A stretch of 64,000 nucleotides of DNA from Paraburkholderia dinghuensis. GTDB lineage: Bacteria; Pseudomonadota; Gammaproteobacteria; Burkholderiales; Burkholderiaceae. Both the position numbers and the translations under genes were made by a program. Location of the stretch: NCBI RefSeq assembly GCF_003837865.1, contig NZ_RQIS01000004.1, positions 124,001-188,000 on the forward strand, in the 5' to 3' direction. Shown here one piece after another: positions 9,420-22,563 of this stretch. Below the pieces are notes generated by a model, which ran no database searches, was not told the origin of the DNA, and was given only the letters and a program-made list of their open reading frames with translations. How positions within the stretch are numbered: position 1 is the stretch's first letter; each line of letters starts with the position of its first letter.

Positions 9420-10325
9420 ATGAACCGAATCATTGCGCTTGTCGTTGTTGTCGTGGTCGCCGTGCTGGTTGCGTCGTCGTCGGTGTTCGTCGTCGATCCG
9501 CGTCACGTCGGCGTTGTTGCATCGTCGGGCGGCAGTCCAGCGACGCTCGCCGAACCCGGCATCCACGTGAAGCTGCCTCCGCCGTTCCAGACCGTGACGT
9601 TCGTCGATACGCGCGTCCGGGCACTCGCCAACCCAGACGCGGACCGCTATGCGACGTCCGACAAGACCGAACTGTTGGCGAGCCCGGTGATCCGCTATCG
9701 CGTCACGGATCCGCTCAAGCTTTTCGCGGCGACGAAGGGCGACCCGCAGACGCTCGCCGACCGGCTTGCGTCGCTCTCGCGCGACGCGCTCGGCGACGCG
9801 TTCTCGAAGGTCACGCTGAACGACGCGCTTGCGAAGCAGGAAACCATCGCGAGCGGTGCGCGCGACGCACTGCGCGAGGCGGCGACCCCGCTCGGTGTCG
9901 AGGTCATAGCCATCGAGTTCACGCGCCTCGACTTTCCGCCCGAACTTGCGGACACCGTCTACAAACGCATGAGTGCCGCGCACGAGCAGGCTGCGGCCGA
10001 CGAGCGCGCGCAGGGCGCAGCTGAGGTCCAGCAGATCAAGGACGATGCCGCTCGCAAGCAGCAGGGTGTGCTCGCCGACGCGTACAGCCAGGCGCAGGCC
10101 ATCAAGGGCGAAGGCGACGGCAAGGCCGCCGCCATTGCCGCCGAGGCGTTCGGGCGCGATCCGCAGTTCTATCAGTTCTACCAAAGCATGCAGGCGTATC
10201 GCGAAACCTTTAAGCCGGGCGATGTTGTCGTGGTCGATTCGTCGAGCGACTTCTTCCGCTTCATGCGTGGTCCGAACGGCGAAGCAGCGTCGGTTCCGGC
10301 TCCTGCCGCACCGCGCAGACACTGA
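9420..10325 (+). CDS. hflC: FtsH protease activity modulator HflC
   Basis: Partner of HflK in the FtsH-regulating membrane complex. The 301-residue product has an N-terminal membrane anchor (about residues 4-24) ending at the FVVDPRHVGVV junction, an SPFH domain and an Ala/Gln-rich coiled-coil stretch near 190-245. A characteristic C-terminal YQFYQSMQAYRETF segment precedes a short Pro/Ala tail. The start ATG lies 12 bp after the hflK stop with a GGAGCG Shine-Dalgarno. The tight spacing and matched domain layout make the pair unambiguous. Confidence 0.95.
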   Translation: MNRIIALVVVVVVAVLVASSSVFVVDPRHVGVVASSGGSPATLAEPGIHVKLPPPFQTVTFVDTRVRALANPDADRYATSDKTELLASPVIRYRVTDPLKLFAATKGDPQTLADRLASLSRDALGDAFSKVTLNDALAKQETIASGARDALREAATPLGVEVIAIEFTRLDFPPELADTVYKRMSAAHEQAAADERAQGAAEVQQIKDDAARKQQGVLADAYSQAQAIKGEGDGKAAAIAAEAFGRDPQFYQFYQSMQAYRETFKPGDVVVVDSSSDFFRFMRGPNGEAASVPAPAAPRRH

Positions 10326-10377
10326 ACAACACGAGACGAATGAGACGCCGCGCCTCGCGCGCGGCATGTTCTTTAGC

Positions 10378-10569
10378 ATGGACATGGCTGGAACCTTCTT
10401 GCTCGCGATTGCGCTGATGCTGATTATCGAGGGCATGTTCCCGTTTGTTTTCCCGACGGCATGGCGCGACACCTTTCGTAAAATTGCGGAACGGCCGCCA
10501 CACCATATCCGGATCGGCGGACTGATCGTGATGGGACTCGGCCTCGTGCTCCTCATGCTCGCAACCTGA
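10378..10569 (+). CDS. DUF2065 small inner-membrane protein (YjeT-like)
   Basis: A 63-residue protein with two predicted membrane helices (about residues 5-25 and 47-62) joined by a charged loop containing [10 protein letters not shown]. Small DUF2065 proteins of this form are commonly found directly after hflC in proteobacteria; their function is unknown. The ATG at 10378 is one choice. In-frame ATGs at 10366 and 10384 are alternatives, and none has a strong Shine-Dalgarno. It lies 52 bp after hflC and about 100 bp before hisZ. Confidence 0.8.
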   Translation: MDMAGTFLLAIALMLIIEGMFPFVFPTAWRDTFRKIAERPPHHIRIGGLIVMGLGLVLLMLAT

Positions 10570-10667
10570 TTGCAAACGAACGTACGCGCGGCCCGTCCGC
10601 GCGTTCCGGTTCCGCGGCCCGAGCGTTACGCCTCGCGCGCCGCCTTGATAGTGGTAGGACTCAACTG

Positions 10668-11819
10668 ATGTCGACCTGGTTACTTCCCGAAAATATTGCC
10701 GACGTGCTGCCCTCCGAGGCGCGCAAGATCGAAGAGCTGCGCCGCCGGCTGCTGGACCGCTTTCGTGCGTACGGCTATGAAATGGTCATGCCGCCGCTGC
10801 TCGAGTATCTCGAATCGCTGCTCACGGGTAGCGGGGGCGACCTGAACCTGCGCACGTTCAAGCTCGTCGATCAGCTTTCGGGTCGCACACTCGGTCTGCG
10901 CGCCGATATGACGCCGCAGGTCGCGCGCATCGACGCGCACCTGCTGAACCGCCAGGGTGTGACGCGCCTTTGCTACGCGGGCAACGTGCTGCACACGCGT
11001 CCGCGCGGCCTGCATGCCACGCGCGAGCAGATGCAGACCGGAGCTGAAATCTACGGTCATGCAGGGCTCGAAGCCGACCTCGAAATCCAGCAATTGATGC
11101 TCGATGCACTGCGCCTCGCGGGTCTGGCAAAGGTGCGCCTCGACCTGTGTCACGCGGGCGTGCTCGCGGCGCTGATCGAAGCTGATCCGGCGGCCGCCGC
11201 GCTCGGCGACGCGCTCTATGAGGCACTCGCGTGCAAGGACGTGCCGGGTCTCACCGAACTCACCGCCGAACTTGCGCCACTCACGCGCGACGCGTTGCGC
11301 GCGCTCCCGTCGCTTTATGGCGACGCGAGTGTGCTCGACGAAGCGCGCAAGCGCCTGCCGGCGCTCCCGGGCATCGCCCGTGCGCTGGACGACCTCGCGT
11401 TCCTTACCGGCAAGATTGAAGGCGCGGAGTTGATGATCGATCTCGCGGATCTGGGCGGCTACGCGTATCACACGGGCGTGATGTTCTCGGCTTACGTCGA
11501 TGGCGTACCGAACGCCGTTGCACGCGGTGGCCGATACGACAAGGTCGGCGAGGCCTATGGCCGGGCACGCGCTGCGACGGGTTTCTCGCTCGATCTGCGT
11601 GAGGTGGCTCGCATTTCGCCGGTCGAGGCGCGCAGTAGCGCGATACTCGCGCCGTGGCGTCACGACGAGGCGCTGTCCGCGGCCGTGGCGGCCCTGCGCG
11701 ACGCGGGTGAAGTCGTGATCCAGGCGCTGCCGGGCCATGAGCACGATCTCGACGAATTCGCGTGCGACCGCGTGCTGGTCGAACGCAATGGCGTGTGGAC
11801 CGTCGAAACGCACGCCTGA
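10668..11819 (+). CDS. hisZ: ATP phosphoribosyltransferase regulatory subunit HisZ
   Basis: HisZ is a paralogue of the histidyl-tRNA synthetase catalytic core without tRNA charging activity. It binds the short form of HisG and makes it an active, histidine-inhibited first enzyme of histidine synthesis. The 383-residue sequence shows class II core features ([38 protein letters not shown]) but no anticodon-binding domain. hisG is not in this window, so the complex is encoded at two places. The neighbour purA also belongs to nucleotide-linked metabolism, which is the common proteobacterial arrangement. Confidence 0.94.
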   Translation: MSTWLLPENIADVLPSEARKIEELRRRLLDRFRAYGYEMVMPPLLEYLESLLTGSGGDLNLRTFKLVDQLSGRTLGLRADMTPQVARIDAHLLNRQGVTRLCYAGNVLHTRPRGLHATREQMQTGAEIYGHAGLEADLEIQQLMLDALRLAGLAKVRLDLCHAGVLAALIEADPAAAALGDALYEALACKDVPGLTELTAELAPLTRDALRALPSLYGDASVLDEARKRLPALPGIARALDDLAFLTGKIEGAELMIDLADLGGYAYHTGVMFSAYVDGVPNAVARGGRYDKVGEAYGRARAATGFSLDLREVARISPVEARSSAILAPWRHDEALSAAVAALRDAGEVVIQALPGHEHDLDEFACDRVLVERNGVWTVETHA

Positions 11820-11829
11820 AAGCGACCGG

Positions 11830-11861
11830 GCGCGCCCGGGATACGTGTCCCGGCGCGTTTT
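11830..11861 (+). terminator. Probable terminator after hisZ
   Basis: A GC-rich stem with one bulge (CGCGCCCGGGA with TCCCGGCGCG) is followed by TTTT. The T-run is short, so strength is uncertain. It lies just after the hisZ stop and before the purA leader. Confidence 0.5.
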
Positions 11862-11900
11862 GCCGCGCATGCCGTTGAACGCAAAGGAAATTTCCCGATA

Positions 11901-11939
11901 ACCTGGGAAAAAAAGGCGGGCTTGCGCCCGAACCCAGGT
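11901..11939 (+). other. Nested inverted repeat in the purA leader
   Basis: An outer repeat ACCTGGG/CCCAGGT (11901-11907 and 11933-11939) encloses an inner CGGGC-TTGC-GCCCG hairpin. A TAAAAT hexamer overlaps its right arm at 11939-11944 and could be a -10 element for purA. The arrangement suggests a regulatory leader or operator, but I recognise no known PurR or riboswitch consensus. Confidence 0.45.
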
Positions 11940-11962
11940 AAAATACGTTTTTAACCAGGTAA

Positions 11963-13318
<1,356 letters not shown>

Positions 13319-13331
13319 GGGGCCGGGTACG

Positions 13332-13910
13332 ATGATTCAGATGACGGACCCGCGCAACGACGAGAAGAACCTGTGGGTCGGCTGGGATGAGTATCACCGG
13401 CTGATCGAAGTGCTTGCGCTCACAGTGCATGACTCGCGCTGGAAATTCGACCAGATTCTCTGTCTCGCACGCGGCGGGCTGCGCGTGGGCGACCAGCTTT
13501 CGCGCATCTACGACCTGCCACTCGCGATCCTCGCGACCAGTTCGTATCGCGAAGCCGCCGGCACCGAGCAGGGCGAACTCGACATCGCGCAGTACATCAC
13601 GATGACGCGCGGCGAACTGTCGGGCAACGTGCTGCTCGTCGACGATCTCGTCGATTCGGGTGTCACGCTTGCACGTGTGCAGGAGCACCTCAAGGAGCGT
13701 TATCCGGCCGTGACGGGCGTGCGTTCGGCAGTGCTCTGGTACAAGGGGTGCTCGAAGGTCAAGCCCGATTACTTCGTGCAGCACCTGCCGACCAACCCGT
13801 GGATCCACCAGCCGTTCGAGGAGTGGGACACGGTGCGTCCTCACAATCTCGGCGCGTGGATCAAGCGCGGCCTTCAGGAGGCGGACCAGGCGAACCAGGG
13901 CACGCCCTGA
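13332..13910 (+). CDS. Phosphoribosyltransferase (type I, purine-salvage-like)
   Basis: A 192-residue type I PRTase with the PRPP-binding motif VLLVDDLVDSGVTL around residues 100-113 and an upstream LARGGLRVGDQLSR segment. Homologues next to purA are usually annotated as hypoxanthine or xanthine phosphoribosyltransferase-like; the true base substrate cannot be read from sequence. The start could be ATG 13332 or ATG 13341 (three residues shorter). It lies 13 bp after purA and is followed by a strong terminator, so purA and this gene form a two-gene unit. Confidence 0.88.
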   Translation: MIQMTDPRNDEKNLWVGWDEYHRLIEVLALTVHDSRWKFDQILCLARGGLRVGDQLSRIYDLPLAILATSSYREAAGTEQGELDIAQYITMTRGELSGNVLLVDDLVDSGVTLARVQEHLKERYPAVTGVRSAVLWYKGCSKVKPDYFVQHLPTNPWIHQPFEEWDTVRPHNLGAWIKRGLQEADQANQGTP

Positions 13911-13965
13911 CGCGATCGCGCCACGCCTGTCGTGCCCGCTTGTGACGGCATGCAACGAACCAGAA

Positions 13966-13995
13966 ACGGAGCCTTTTCGAGGCTCCGTTTTTTTT
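13966..13995 (+). terminator. Intrinsic terminator after purA-PRTase unit
   Basis: Perfect 8-bp stem ACGGAGCC / GGCTCCGT around a 7-base loop, followed by a run of seven more T bases. It has the classical form of a strong rho-independent terminator. Confidence 0.9.
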
Positions 13996-14185
13996 GAGGG
14001 GGCGTGACGCCGGTCCGATACGCGCCGGTGCGACGCGCAGGATCGGCAGGTCGGGGCGCGAATGCTACACTTCGCCGGAGCGAACGGCGTGGCATCGCCA
14101 CAACGAGGGTCATACTCCGCCGCGCGGCCCGGTTTAGAATAGCGGTCGCTTTTTAGTTCCGCCTCGAAAACGGATTTGCGCGTAT

Positions 14186-16072
14186 ATGACAACTAGCACA
14201 CACGTGGCAAAGCAGCCTCTGCCGACTCTGGCCGTTGCGGCGATCGGCGTGGTATTCGGCGATATCGGCACCAGCCCGCTCTATTCGCTGAAAGAGGCCT
14301 TTAGCCCGTCTCACGGGATTCCGCTCAACGACGCTTCCATCCTCGGCGTCATCTCGCTTCTCTTCTGGGCGATCATCATCGTCGTGAGCGTCAAGTACGT
14401 GCTGTTCGTGATGCGCGCCGACAATAATGGCGAAGGCGGCGTGCTCGCGTTGATGGCGCTCGCGTTGCGCCCGTTGGACCGCTCAAGCCGTGCAGCCATT
14501 GTGCTCACGGGGCTCGGCATCTTCGGCGCGTGCATGTTTTACGGCGACGCGGTCATCACGCCCGCGATCTCGGTGATTTCGGCGGTCGAAGGTCTCGAAA
14601 TCGCGGCGCCTCACCTCAGTCACCTCGTGCTGCCGATCACCATGGTGATCCTGGTCGCGCTCTTCTGGATCCAGCGGCATGGCACCGCACTGGTGGGCCG
14701 CCTTTTCGGGCCGATCATGGTGCTGTGGTTCGTGACCATCGCCGTGCTCGGGTTTTCGCGCATCGTGCAGGCACCCGGGGTCATCGCCGCGCTCAATCCG
14801 TATTACGCGGTCAGCTTCATGGGCGAGCACCTGTTGCAGGCCTACGTCGTGCTCGGCTCGGTCGTTCTCGTGCTGACCGGCGCGGAAGCGCTCTACGCGG
14901 ACATGGGCCACTTCGGCGCGAAGCCGATCCGCATGGCCTGGTACGCGCTGGTGATGCCATCGCTCGTGCTCAACTATTTTGGTCAGGGCGCGCTCCTGAT
15001 GCAGGATCACCGAGCCATCGAGAATCCGTTCTTCCTGCTCGCCCCCGAATGGGCGCTGCTGCCGCTCGTCGTGCTCTCGACGGTTGCGACGGTGATCGCC
15101 TCGCAGGCTGTGATTTCGGGCGCGTACTCGCTCACGAGCCAGGCCATCCTGCTCGGCTACGTGCCGCGCATGAAGGTGTTGCACACATCGGATCTCGCGA
15201 TCGGTCAGATCTACGTGCCGCTCGTCAACTGGATGCTGCTGTTCATCATCTTGTGCATCGTGCTCGGCTTCCAGAGTTCGGATAATCTCGCCGCCGCTTA
15301 CGGTATCGCCGTGACCGCGACGATGGTTATCACCACCGTGCTGGCGTGCGTCGTGATGGTGAAAGTCTGGAACTGGAACAAGGCGCTTGTCGCTTTGATC
15401 ATCGGGGGCTTGTTGACCGTCGATCTCGGCTTCTTCGGCGCGAACCTTCTGAAGGTCAAAGAGGGCGGCTGGCTGCCGCTTGGGATCGGTGCACTGTTGT
15501 TCTTCCTGCTGATGACCTGGTACAAGGGACGCATGATCGTCAAGGAGCGCACGGCCGCCGACGGTATTCCGTTGATGCCGTTCCTGCAAGGGCTGCTCGC
15601 GCATCCACCGCATCGCGTTTCGGGTACGGCGATCTATCTAACGGGCAGCGATGCACTCGTGCCGGTGAGCCTGCTGCACAACCTCAAGCACAACAAGGTG
15701 TTGCACGAGCGGACGATCTTCCTGACTTTCGTGATACGTGACATTCCTTACGTGAGCGACGCCGAGCGCGTACACGTGACGGACGTCGGCGGCGGGCTAT
15801 TTGTTGTGACGGCCGACTACGGTTTTAACGAAACGCCCGACGTGCAAGCTGTGCTGGAGGACGTCGGCCGCAAGGAAGGCATGATGTTCGAGATGATGGA
15901 CACGTCTTTCTTCCTCGCGCGCGAGACCGTGGTGCCGACGCAGTTGCCGGGGATGTCGATTTTCCGCGAGCGCGTATTCGCGTGGATGCACCAGAACGCG
16001 GCGAAGCCCACCGACTTTTTCAGCATTCCCGCGAATCGCGTGGTGGAACTGGGGACGAAGATCGAGATCTGA
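14186..16072 (+). CDS. kup: Low-affinity potassium transport system protein Kup
   Basis: A 628-residue inner-membrane potassium:proton symporter of the KUP/HAK/KT family. The N-terminus contains the family signature [19 protein letters not shown], and about twelve hydrophobic segments follow up to about residue 455. A cytoplasmic C-terminal domain of about 170 residues completes it. The ATG at 14186 is the first in frame and gives a typical length. It is a single-gene unit: a terminator precedes it and another follows. No paralogue is in the window. Confidence 0.96.
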   Translation: MTTSTHVAKQPLPTLAVAAIGVVFGDIGTSPLYSLKEAFSPSHGIPLNDASILGVISLLFWAIIIVVSVKYVLFVMRADNNGEGGVLALMALALRPLDRSSRAAIVLTGLGIFGACMFYGDAVITPAISVISAVEGLEIAAPHLSHLVLPITMVILVALFWIQRHGTALVGRLFGPIMVLWFVTIAVLGFSRIVQAPGVIAALNPYYAVSFMGEHLLQAYVVLGSVVLVLTGAEALYADMGHFGAKPIRMAWYALVMPSLVLNYFGQGALLMQDHRAIENPFFLLAPEWALLPLVVLSTVATVIASQAVISGAYSLTSQAILLGYVPRMKVLHTSDLAIGQIYVPLVNWMLLFIILCIVLGFQSSDNLAAAYGIAVTATMVITTVLACVVMVKVWNWNKALVALIIGGLLTVDLGFFGANLLKVKEGGWLPLGIGALLFFLLMTWYKGRMIVKERTAADGIPLMPFLQGLLAHPPHRVSGTAIYLTGSDALVPVSLLHNLKHNKVLHERTIFLTFVIRDIPYVSDAERVHVTDVGGGLFVVTADYGFNETPDVQAVLEDVGRKEGMMFEMMDTSFFLARETVVPTQLPGMSIFRERVFAWMHQNAAKPTDFFSIPANRVVELGTKIEI

Positions 16073-16090
16073 TGGCTCGTCTTTCGCAGC

Positions 16091-16124
16091 AACAAAAAAC
16101 GGCACCTCGGTGCCGTTTTTTGTT
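16091..16124. terminator. Bidirectional terminator between kup and tex
   Basis: AACAAAAAACGGCACC and GGTGCCGTTTTTTGTT form a symmetric stem with A-tract and T-tract on the two sides. It can serve the convergent kup (+) and tex (-) transcripts. Confidence 0.88.
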
Positions 16125-16197
16125 GGTACATACCGCGTGGGCCGATGCGGGCCCACGCGTATTACTGGCTATCGATCCGCGTGACCTGGCGTGACAG

Positions 16198-18540
<2,343 letters not shown>

Positions 18541-18702
18541 AGGGTCTGGATATTCCTGCGAGGATCGGGTTGCGGTTCAGAGGCCTACGGCGGCTATGCC
18601 CCTTGTGGTACGGGTACGATAGCGCGCCAGCGGGCCGGTGAAGCGGGGCATTTTGCCATAAATGCCGGAGCGCTCAACCCGGGGGGTGTTAGAATTTCAG
18701 GC

Positions 18703-19656
18703 ATGTCCCGCTGCCCTCAGAAGACGTTGACGATCTCCCGCTTGCTCTCCGGTTTGTCCCCCGTCCCGACCAGTACGCGTAAAGGCGCGCGCTGGCGGGT
18801 TGTCATCGGTCGGACGGCGTGCGCTGTCGCGCTGTGCGCGTGCGTGCCGGGTATGGCGCAGGAGAGTGCGGCGCCTGGAGGCGCGCCTTCAGCGAATGCG
18901 GTAGCGCCGGGCGCATCGCCGGCTGATTCGGCTGCCGGTGTACAGGCTGGTTTTGCCGCGCGCCAGCAGGAGCTTGACCGGCGCACGGCTGAAAATAATT
19001 ATCGCTTTGCGGTTGCACAACACGACTGCTACAGCACGTTCTTCGTGAATCGTTGCATCGGCCGCGCGCGTGACCAGATGCGGACCGTTCAGGCGGATAT
19101 CCGCAGCCAGCAACTCAAGCTCGACGCTGAGCAGCGCGCAGAGCGCGCACGCAATCGCGACCAGCAGATCGCGCTGCAACGCGCGAGAGACGAGGCTGAA
19201 GCGCCGCAGCGCGCCGCTGATGATGCGCGCAATGTGGCAGCGTACGAGCAGAAACAGCAGCAACACGCGCTCGACGTGCAGCAGCGCGCGGCCGAAGCGC
19301 CGCAGCGTGCCGCTAACGCACAGGCGTACGAGCAGAAGCAGCAACAGCACGCGCTTGATGAAGCGCACCGCGCCGGGGAACAATCGCAGGCGCAGCATGC
19401 GGCGAACCAGGCGGCGTACGACCAGAAGCAGTCGGATTTTCAGAAGAAGATGGCTGAGGCCCGTGCGCAGGGCGAGCAGAAGGCGCAGGAGCGCGAACAG
19501 AAAGCCGAGCGTTACCAGCAGAAGCAGGAAGACGCGGCGAAGCATAAGGCTGACGTCGAAGCACGTCAGAAGCAGGCGGCTGAAAAGGCGCAGCAGAAGC
19601 AGCAACAAGAGCAGCAACAGCAGCAACAGACGAAGACGCAACAGCAGGACCAGTAG
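18703..19656 (+). CDS. Secreted Gln/Ala-rich coiled-coil protein of unknown function
   Basis: From ATG 18703 the product is 317 residues. A basic N-terminus and hydrophobic stretch (about residues 32-50, ending GMAQES) look like a Sec signal peptide. After a short Ala/Pro region there is one motif with two Cys (YSTFFVNRCIGRARDQMR). The rest, from about residue 125, is a highly charged helical region rich in Gln, Ala, Lys and Arg. It includes two copies of YEQKQQQHALD and ends in nearly pure Gln. It resembles TolA-like periplasmic coiled coils in composition only. Frames upstream of 18703 overlap tex antisense and are ignored. Function is unknown. Confidence 0.75.
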   Translation: MSRCPQKTLTISRLLSGLSPVPTSTRKGARWRVVIGRTACAVALCACVPGMAQESAAPGGAPSANAVAPGASPADSAAGVQAGFAARQQELDRRTAENNYRFAVAQHDCYSTFFVNRCIGRARDQMRTVQADIRSQQLKLDAEQRAERARNRDQQIALQRARDEAEAPQRAADDARNVAAYEQKQQQHALDVQQRAAEAPQRAANAQAYEQKQQQHALDEAHRAGEQSQAQHAANQAAYDQKQSDFQKKMAEARAQGEQKAQEREQKAERYQQKQEDAAKHKADVEARQKQAAEKAQQKQQQEQQQQQQTKTQQQDQ

Positions 19657-19736
19657 CAAAACGCTTTTTGGCCAGACAGCAACCTCAGGCGTGCCATCTT
19701 ACGCAGGGGCACGCCGCTCAGGACGAGGAGGCGAGC

Positions 19737-19970
19737 ATGCGCGAGCAACGTGAAGTCAGGACCGCGGTCCTTCGTGACCGTATTCTGCAATTGGAGTCGG
19801 AGCACGGCGATCTGGATCGCATGATCGAGCGGATCGCCGGGACACCCGGAAGTGACGATCTCGAATTGCAGCGGCTCAAGAAGCGCAAGCTCAAGGTCAA
19901 GGACAACATCATCCTGCTGCAACTGCAGCTGGACCCCGATTCAACGAAGACTTCGGACGGGCACGCCTGA
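19737..19970 (+). CDS. YdcH/DUF465 family protein
   Basis: A 77-residue helical protein with the pattern RILQLESEHGDLDRMIER followed by LKKRKLKVKDNI, which matches the DUF465 (YdcH) family: small two-helix proteins of unknown role with a conserved LKK-x-KL-x-KD motif. The ATG at 19737 gives the usual family length; an upstream in-frame start at 19668 would add unrelated residues. A GACGAGGAGGCGAGC stretch before it supplies a Shine-Dalgarno. It lies 80 bp after the Gln-rich protein gene and 75 bp before the helicase gene. Confidence 0.82.
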   Translation: MREQREVRTAVLRDRILQLESEHGDLDRMIERIAGTPGSDDLELQRLKKRKLKVKDNIILLQLQLDPDSTKTSDGHA

Positions 19971-20045
19971 TTCCGGGTCCTGGCAGGCGCCGGGGCGCGG
20001 CATCGAGGTTGCCGCGCCCGCAGGACCGAGCAGGAACCGCTTGCC

Positions 20046-22310
20046 TTGAATTCAACGACCGTATCCCGATCGCGGCCTGCGCCCGAAGGCGGCGCGCCGG
20101 CTGGTGACGCACGTCCCGCGCCGGGCTCCGCGACGTCCGCCACAGTGGCACCACTTTCCGCGCGCCGCGTCGCTGAACTCGAGGATCTTTTTGCCGCTGA
20201 CGGGTTGCTCGCCCGGGAAATCGACGGCTATCGGCCGCGTGCCTCGCAGGTCGAAATGGCGCGCGCCGTAGCGGCTGCGATGGAGGCGGCCGCACAGGCG
20301 CTGCCGGATCCCGCGATGTTCGAGCTGCAGTCGCGCCCGGCGCGGCGCAAGCAGGGCGGCGCGGAGCAGGCCGCGGCTCCCGGGCCCATGGACGAGGCGG
20401 CAAAGGCCATTGCGGAGGCGGGCGACAACACGCTGATCGTCGAAGCGGGTACCGGCACCGGGAAGACCTACGCGTACCTCGTGCCGGCAATGCTATGGGG
20501 CGGCAAGGTGGTCGTCTCGACAGGTACCAAGCACCTCCAGGACCAGTTGTTCCAGCGCGACATCCCAACGGTGCGCGACGCGCTTGCGGTTCCAGTCAGC
20601 GTTGCGATGCTCAAGGGCCGCTCGAACTACCTGTGTCATTACTACCTGCAACGCACGGCCGATAACGGACGTTTGCCGTCGCGCCAGGAGACGGCGTATC
20701 TGCAGGAGATCGTGCGCTTCGCGAAGATCACGCGTTCCGGCGACAAAGCGGAACTTGCGAGCGTGCCGGAGACGGCGGCGGTCTGGTCGATGGTGACCTC
20801 GACACGCGAGAACTGCCTCGGCCAGGAATGTCCGCATTACAAGGACTGCTTCGTGATGCAGGCTCGGCGCGAGGCACAGCAGGCTGACATTGTCGTCGTG
20901 AATCACCACCTGTTTTTCGCCGACATCATGCTGCGCGATACGGGCATGGCCGAACTGCTCCCGAGCGCAAACACGATCATCTTCGACGAAGCGCACCAGT
21001 TACCCGAGACGGCGACGTTGTTCTTCGGCGAGACGCTCTCGACCTCGCAGTTTCTCGAACTCGCACGCGATTGCGTGGCCGAAGGCCTGAGCCACGCGCG
21101 CGACGCAGTCGAGTGGGTGAAGCTCGGCGCCGCGCTGGAGCGCGCGGCGCGCGACGTGCGGCTTGCATTCAAGGAAGACTCGCTACGCGTGTCGATCACG
21201 CAACTGAGCGTCGACCATCCGCTCTACGATTCACTCGATGCACTGCAGACCGAGCTTGGTGCGCTCGCGACGGCGCTCGCAGGTCAGGCTGAGCGCGCCG
21301 AATCGCTCGGCGCGTGTCTGCGCCGCGCGCGCGAGCTGCAGGGTGTGCTGTCAGGCTGGACTGCGCCCGCCGCGCCGTCGCACGATGTACGCAAGGCCGG
21401 AGCGCAAGGTGAGGAGGACGAGCCGGCTGACGCCGACGAAAAGGTCCGCTGGGTCGAAGTGTTCTCGCACACGGTGCAACTGCATGAAACGCCGCTGTCG
21501 GTCGCACCGATTTTCGCGAAGCAGCGCGCCGGCGTGCCGCGCACGTGGATCTTCACATCGGCGACGCTGTCCGTGCGTGGCGACTTCACGCACTACGCGG
21601 CGCAGATGGGGCTCAGTTCGCGCCGTTCGATGACGCTGCCAAGCCCGTTCGACTACCCGCAGCAAGGGCTTTTGTACGTGCCGCGAAACATGCCGCAGCC
21701 GTCCTCGCCCCAGTTTACCGATGCCGTGTTCGACGCTGCGCTGCCCGCCATCGAGGCCTCCGGCGGGGGGGTGTTCATGCTTTGCACGACCTTGCGCGCG
21801 GTGGACCGGATCGCGTCGAAGCTGCGAGAAACGATCGATGCGCGTGGCTGGAACACGCCGCTCCTGGTGCAGGGCGATGCGAGCCGTACGGAGTTGCTGG
21901 AGCGCTTTCGCGCGTATGGCAATGCGATCCTCGTAGGGAGTCAGAGCTTCTGGGAGGGCGTCGACGTGCGCGGCGATGCGCTGTCGTTGGTCGTGATCGA
22001 CAAGCTGCCGTTTGCCCCGCCGGACGATCCCGTGCTCGCGGCGCGTCTCGATGCGCTTTCAAAGAAGGGCTTGAGCCCATTTGCGGTCCATCAGTTGCCC
22101 CAGGCAGTCATTACGCTGAAGCAGGGCGCAGGCCGGCTCATCCGCGCGGAAACGGATCGCGGTGTACTGATGATCTGCGACACACGTATCGTCGATAAAC
22201 CGTACGGCCGCCGCATCTGGCAAAGTCTGCCGCCGTTCAAGCGCACGCGCGAGATCGAGGTGGTGAGAGCGTTCTTTGGGAGCGAGGAGGCCGGAGCCGA
22301 TCAGGCTTGA
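20046..22310 (+). CDS. DinG/YoaA-type ATP-dependent DNA helicase
   Basis: An XPD-like superfamily 2 5'-3' DNA helicase acting in repair or in resolving R-loops and fork-blocking structures. Walker A (EAGTGTGKT) is near residues 133-141, and the DEAH box at 314-317. Four Cys at about 197, 257, 262 and 268 are positioned to hold the 4Fe-4S cluster typical of XPD/DinG enzymes. C-terminal motifs (QGAGRLIR) are present. No ATG is available early: the TTG at 20046 is the call, with a GTG near 20142 as alternative. A stretch of about 30 residues rich in Ala/Arg/Gly lies between the Q-like motif and Walker A. DinG versus YoaA cannot be decided here. Confidence 0.9.
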   Translation: MNSTTVSRSRPAPEGGAPAGDARPAPGSATSATVAPLSARRVAELEDLFAADGLLAREIDGYRPRASQVEMARAVAAAMEAAAQALPDPAMFELQSRPARRKQGGAEQAAAPGPMDEAAKAIAEAGDNTLIVEAGTGTGKTYAYLVPAMLWGGKVVVSTGTKHLQDQLFQRDIPTVRDALAVPVSVAMLKGRSNYLCHYYLQRTADNGRLPSRQETAYLQEIVRFAKITRSGDKAELASVPETAAVWSMVTSTRENCLGQECPHYKDCFVMQARREAQQADIVVVNHHLFFADIMLRDTGMAELLPSANTIIFDEAHQLPETATLFFGETLSTSQFLELARDCVAEGLSHARDAVEWVKLGAALERAARDVRLAFKEDSLRVSITQLSVDHPLYDSLDALQTELGALATALAGQAERAESLGACLRRARELQGVLSGWTAPAAPSHDVRKAGAQGEEDEPADADEKVRWVEVFSHTVQLHETPLSVAPIFAKQRAGVPRTWIFTSATLSVRGDFTHYAAQMGLSSRRSMTLPSPFDYPQQGLLYVPRNMPQPSSPQFTDAVFDAALPAIEASGGGVFMLCTTLRAVDRIASKLRETIDARGWNTPLLVQGDASRTELLERFRAYGNAILVGSQSFWEGVDVRGDALSLVVIDKLPFAPPDDPVLAARLDALSKKGLSPFAVHQLPQAVITLKQGAGRLIRAETDRGVLMICDTRIVDKPYGRRIWQSLPPFKRTREIEVVRAFFGSEEAGADQA

Positions 22311-22427
22311 CGGGGCTTTGCTCACGACGGGGGCGCCGGCTTGGCTGCGAGCCGCACGGCGCTTCCGCGAGGCTCGCTACGGGTTGTGCACAAATTGTGT
22401 GCGCCGCAGCACGAAAGCGCTGTAAAA

Positions 22428-22462
22428 CAAAAAAGCCACGAACTGACGTTCGTGGCTTTTTT
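22428..22462. terminator. Bidirectional terminator after the helicase gene
   Basis: AAAAAAGCCACGAAC and GTTCGTGGCTTTTTT form a 10-bp core stem flanked by A and T tracts. It can end the helicase transcript (+) and that of the repeat lipoprotein (-). Confidence 0.88.
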
Positions 22463-22563
22463 GCGTGCCCGACACAAGCCTGACGATTCTGTCAGGCTGC
22501 GCGTCGGTTCGCTGCAATGCCCGCTGGAGCAGGGCTCCAGCGCGAGCGTTGCGCGAAGGCAGC

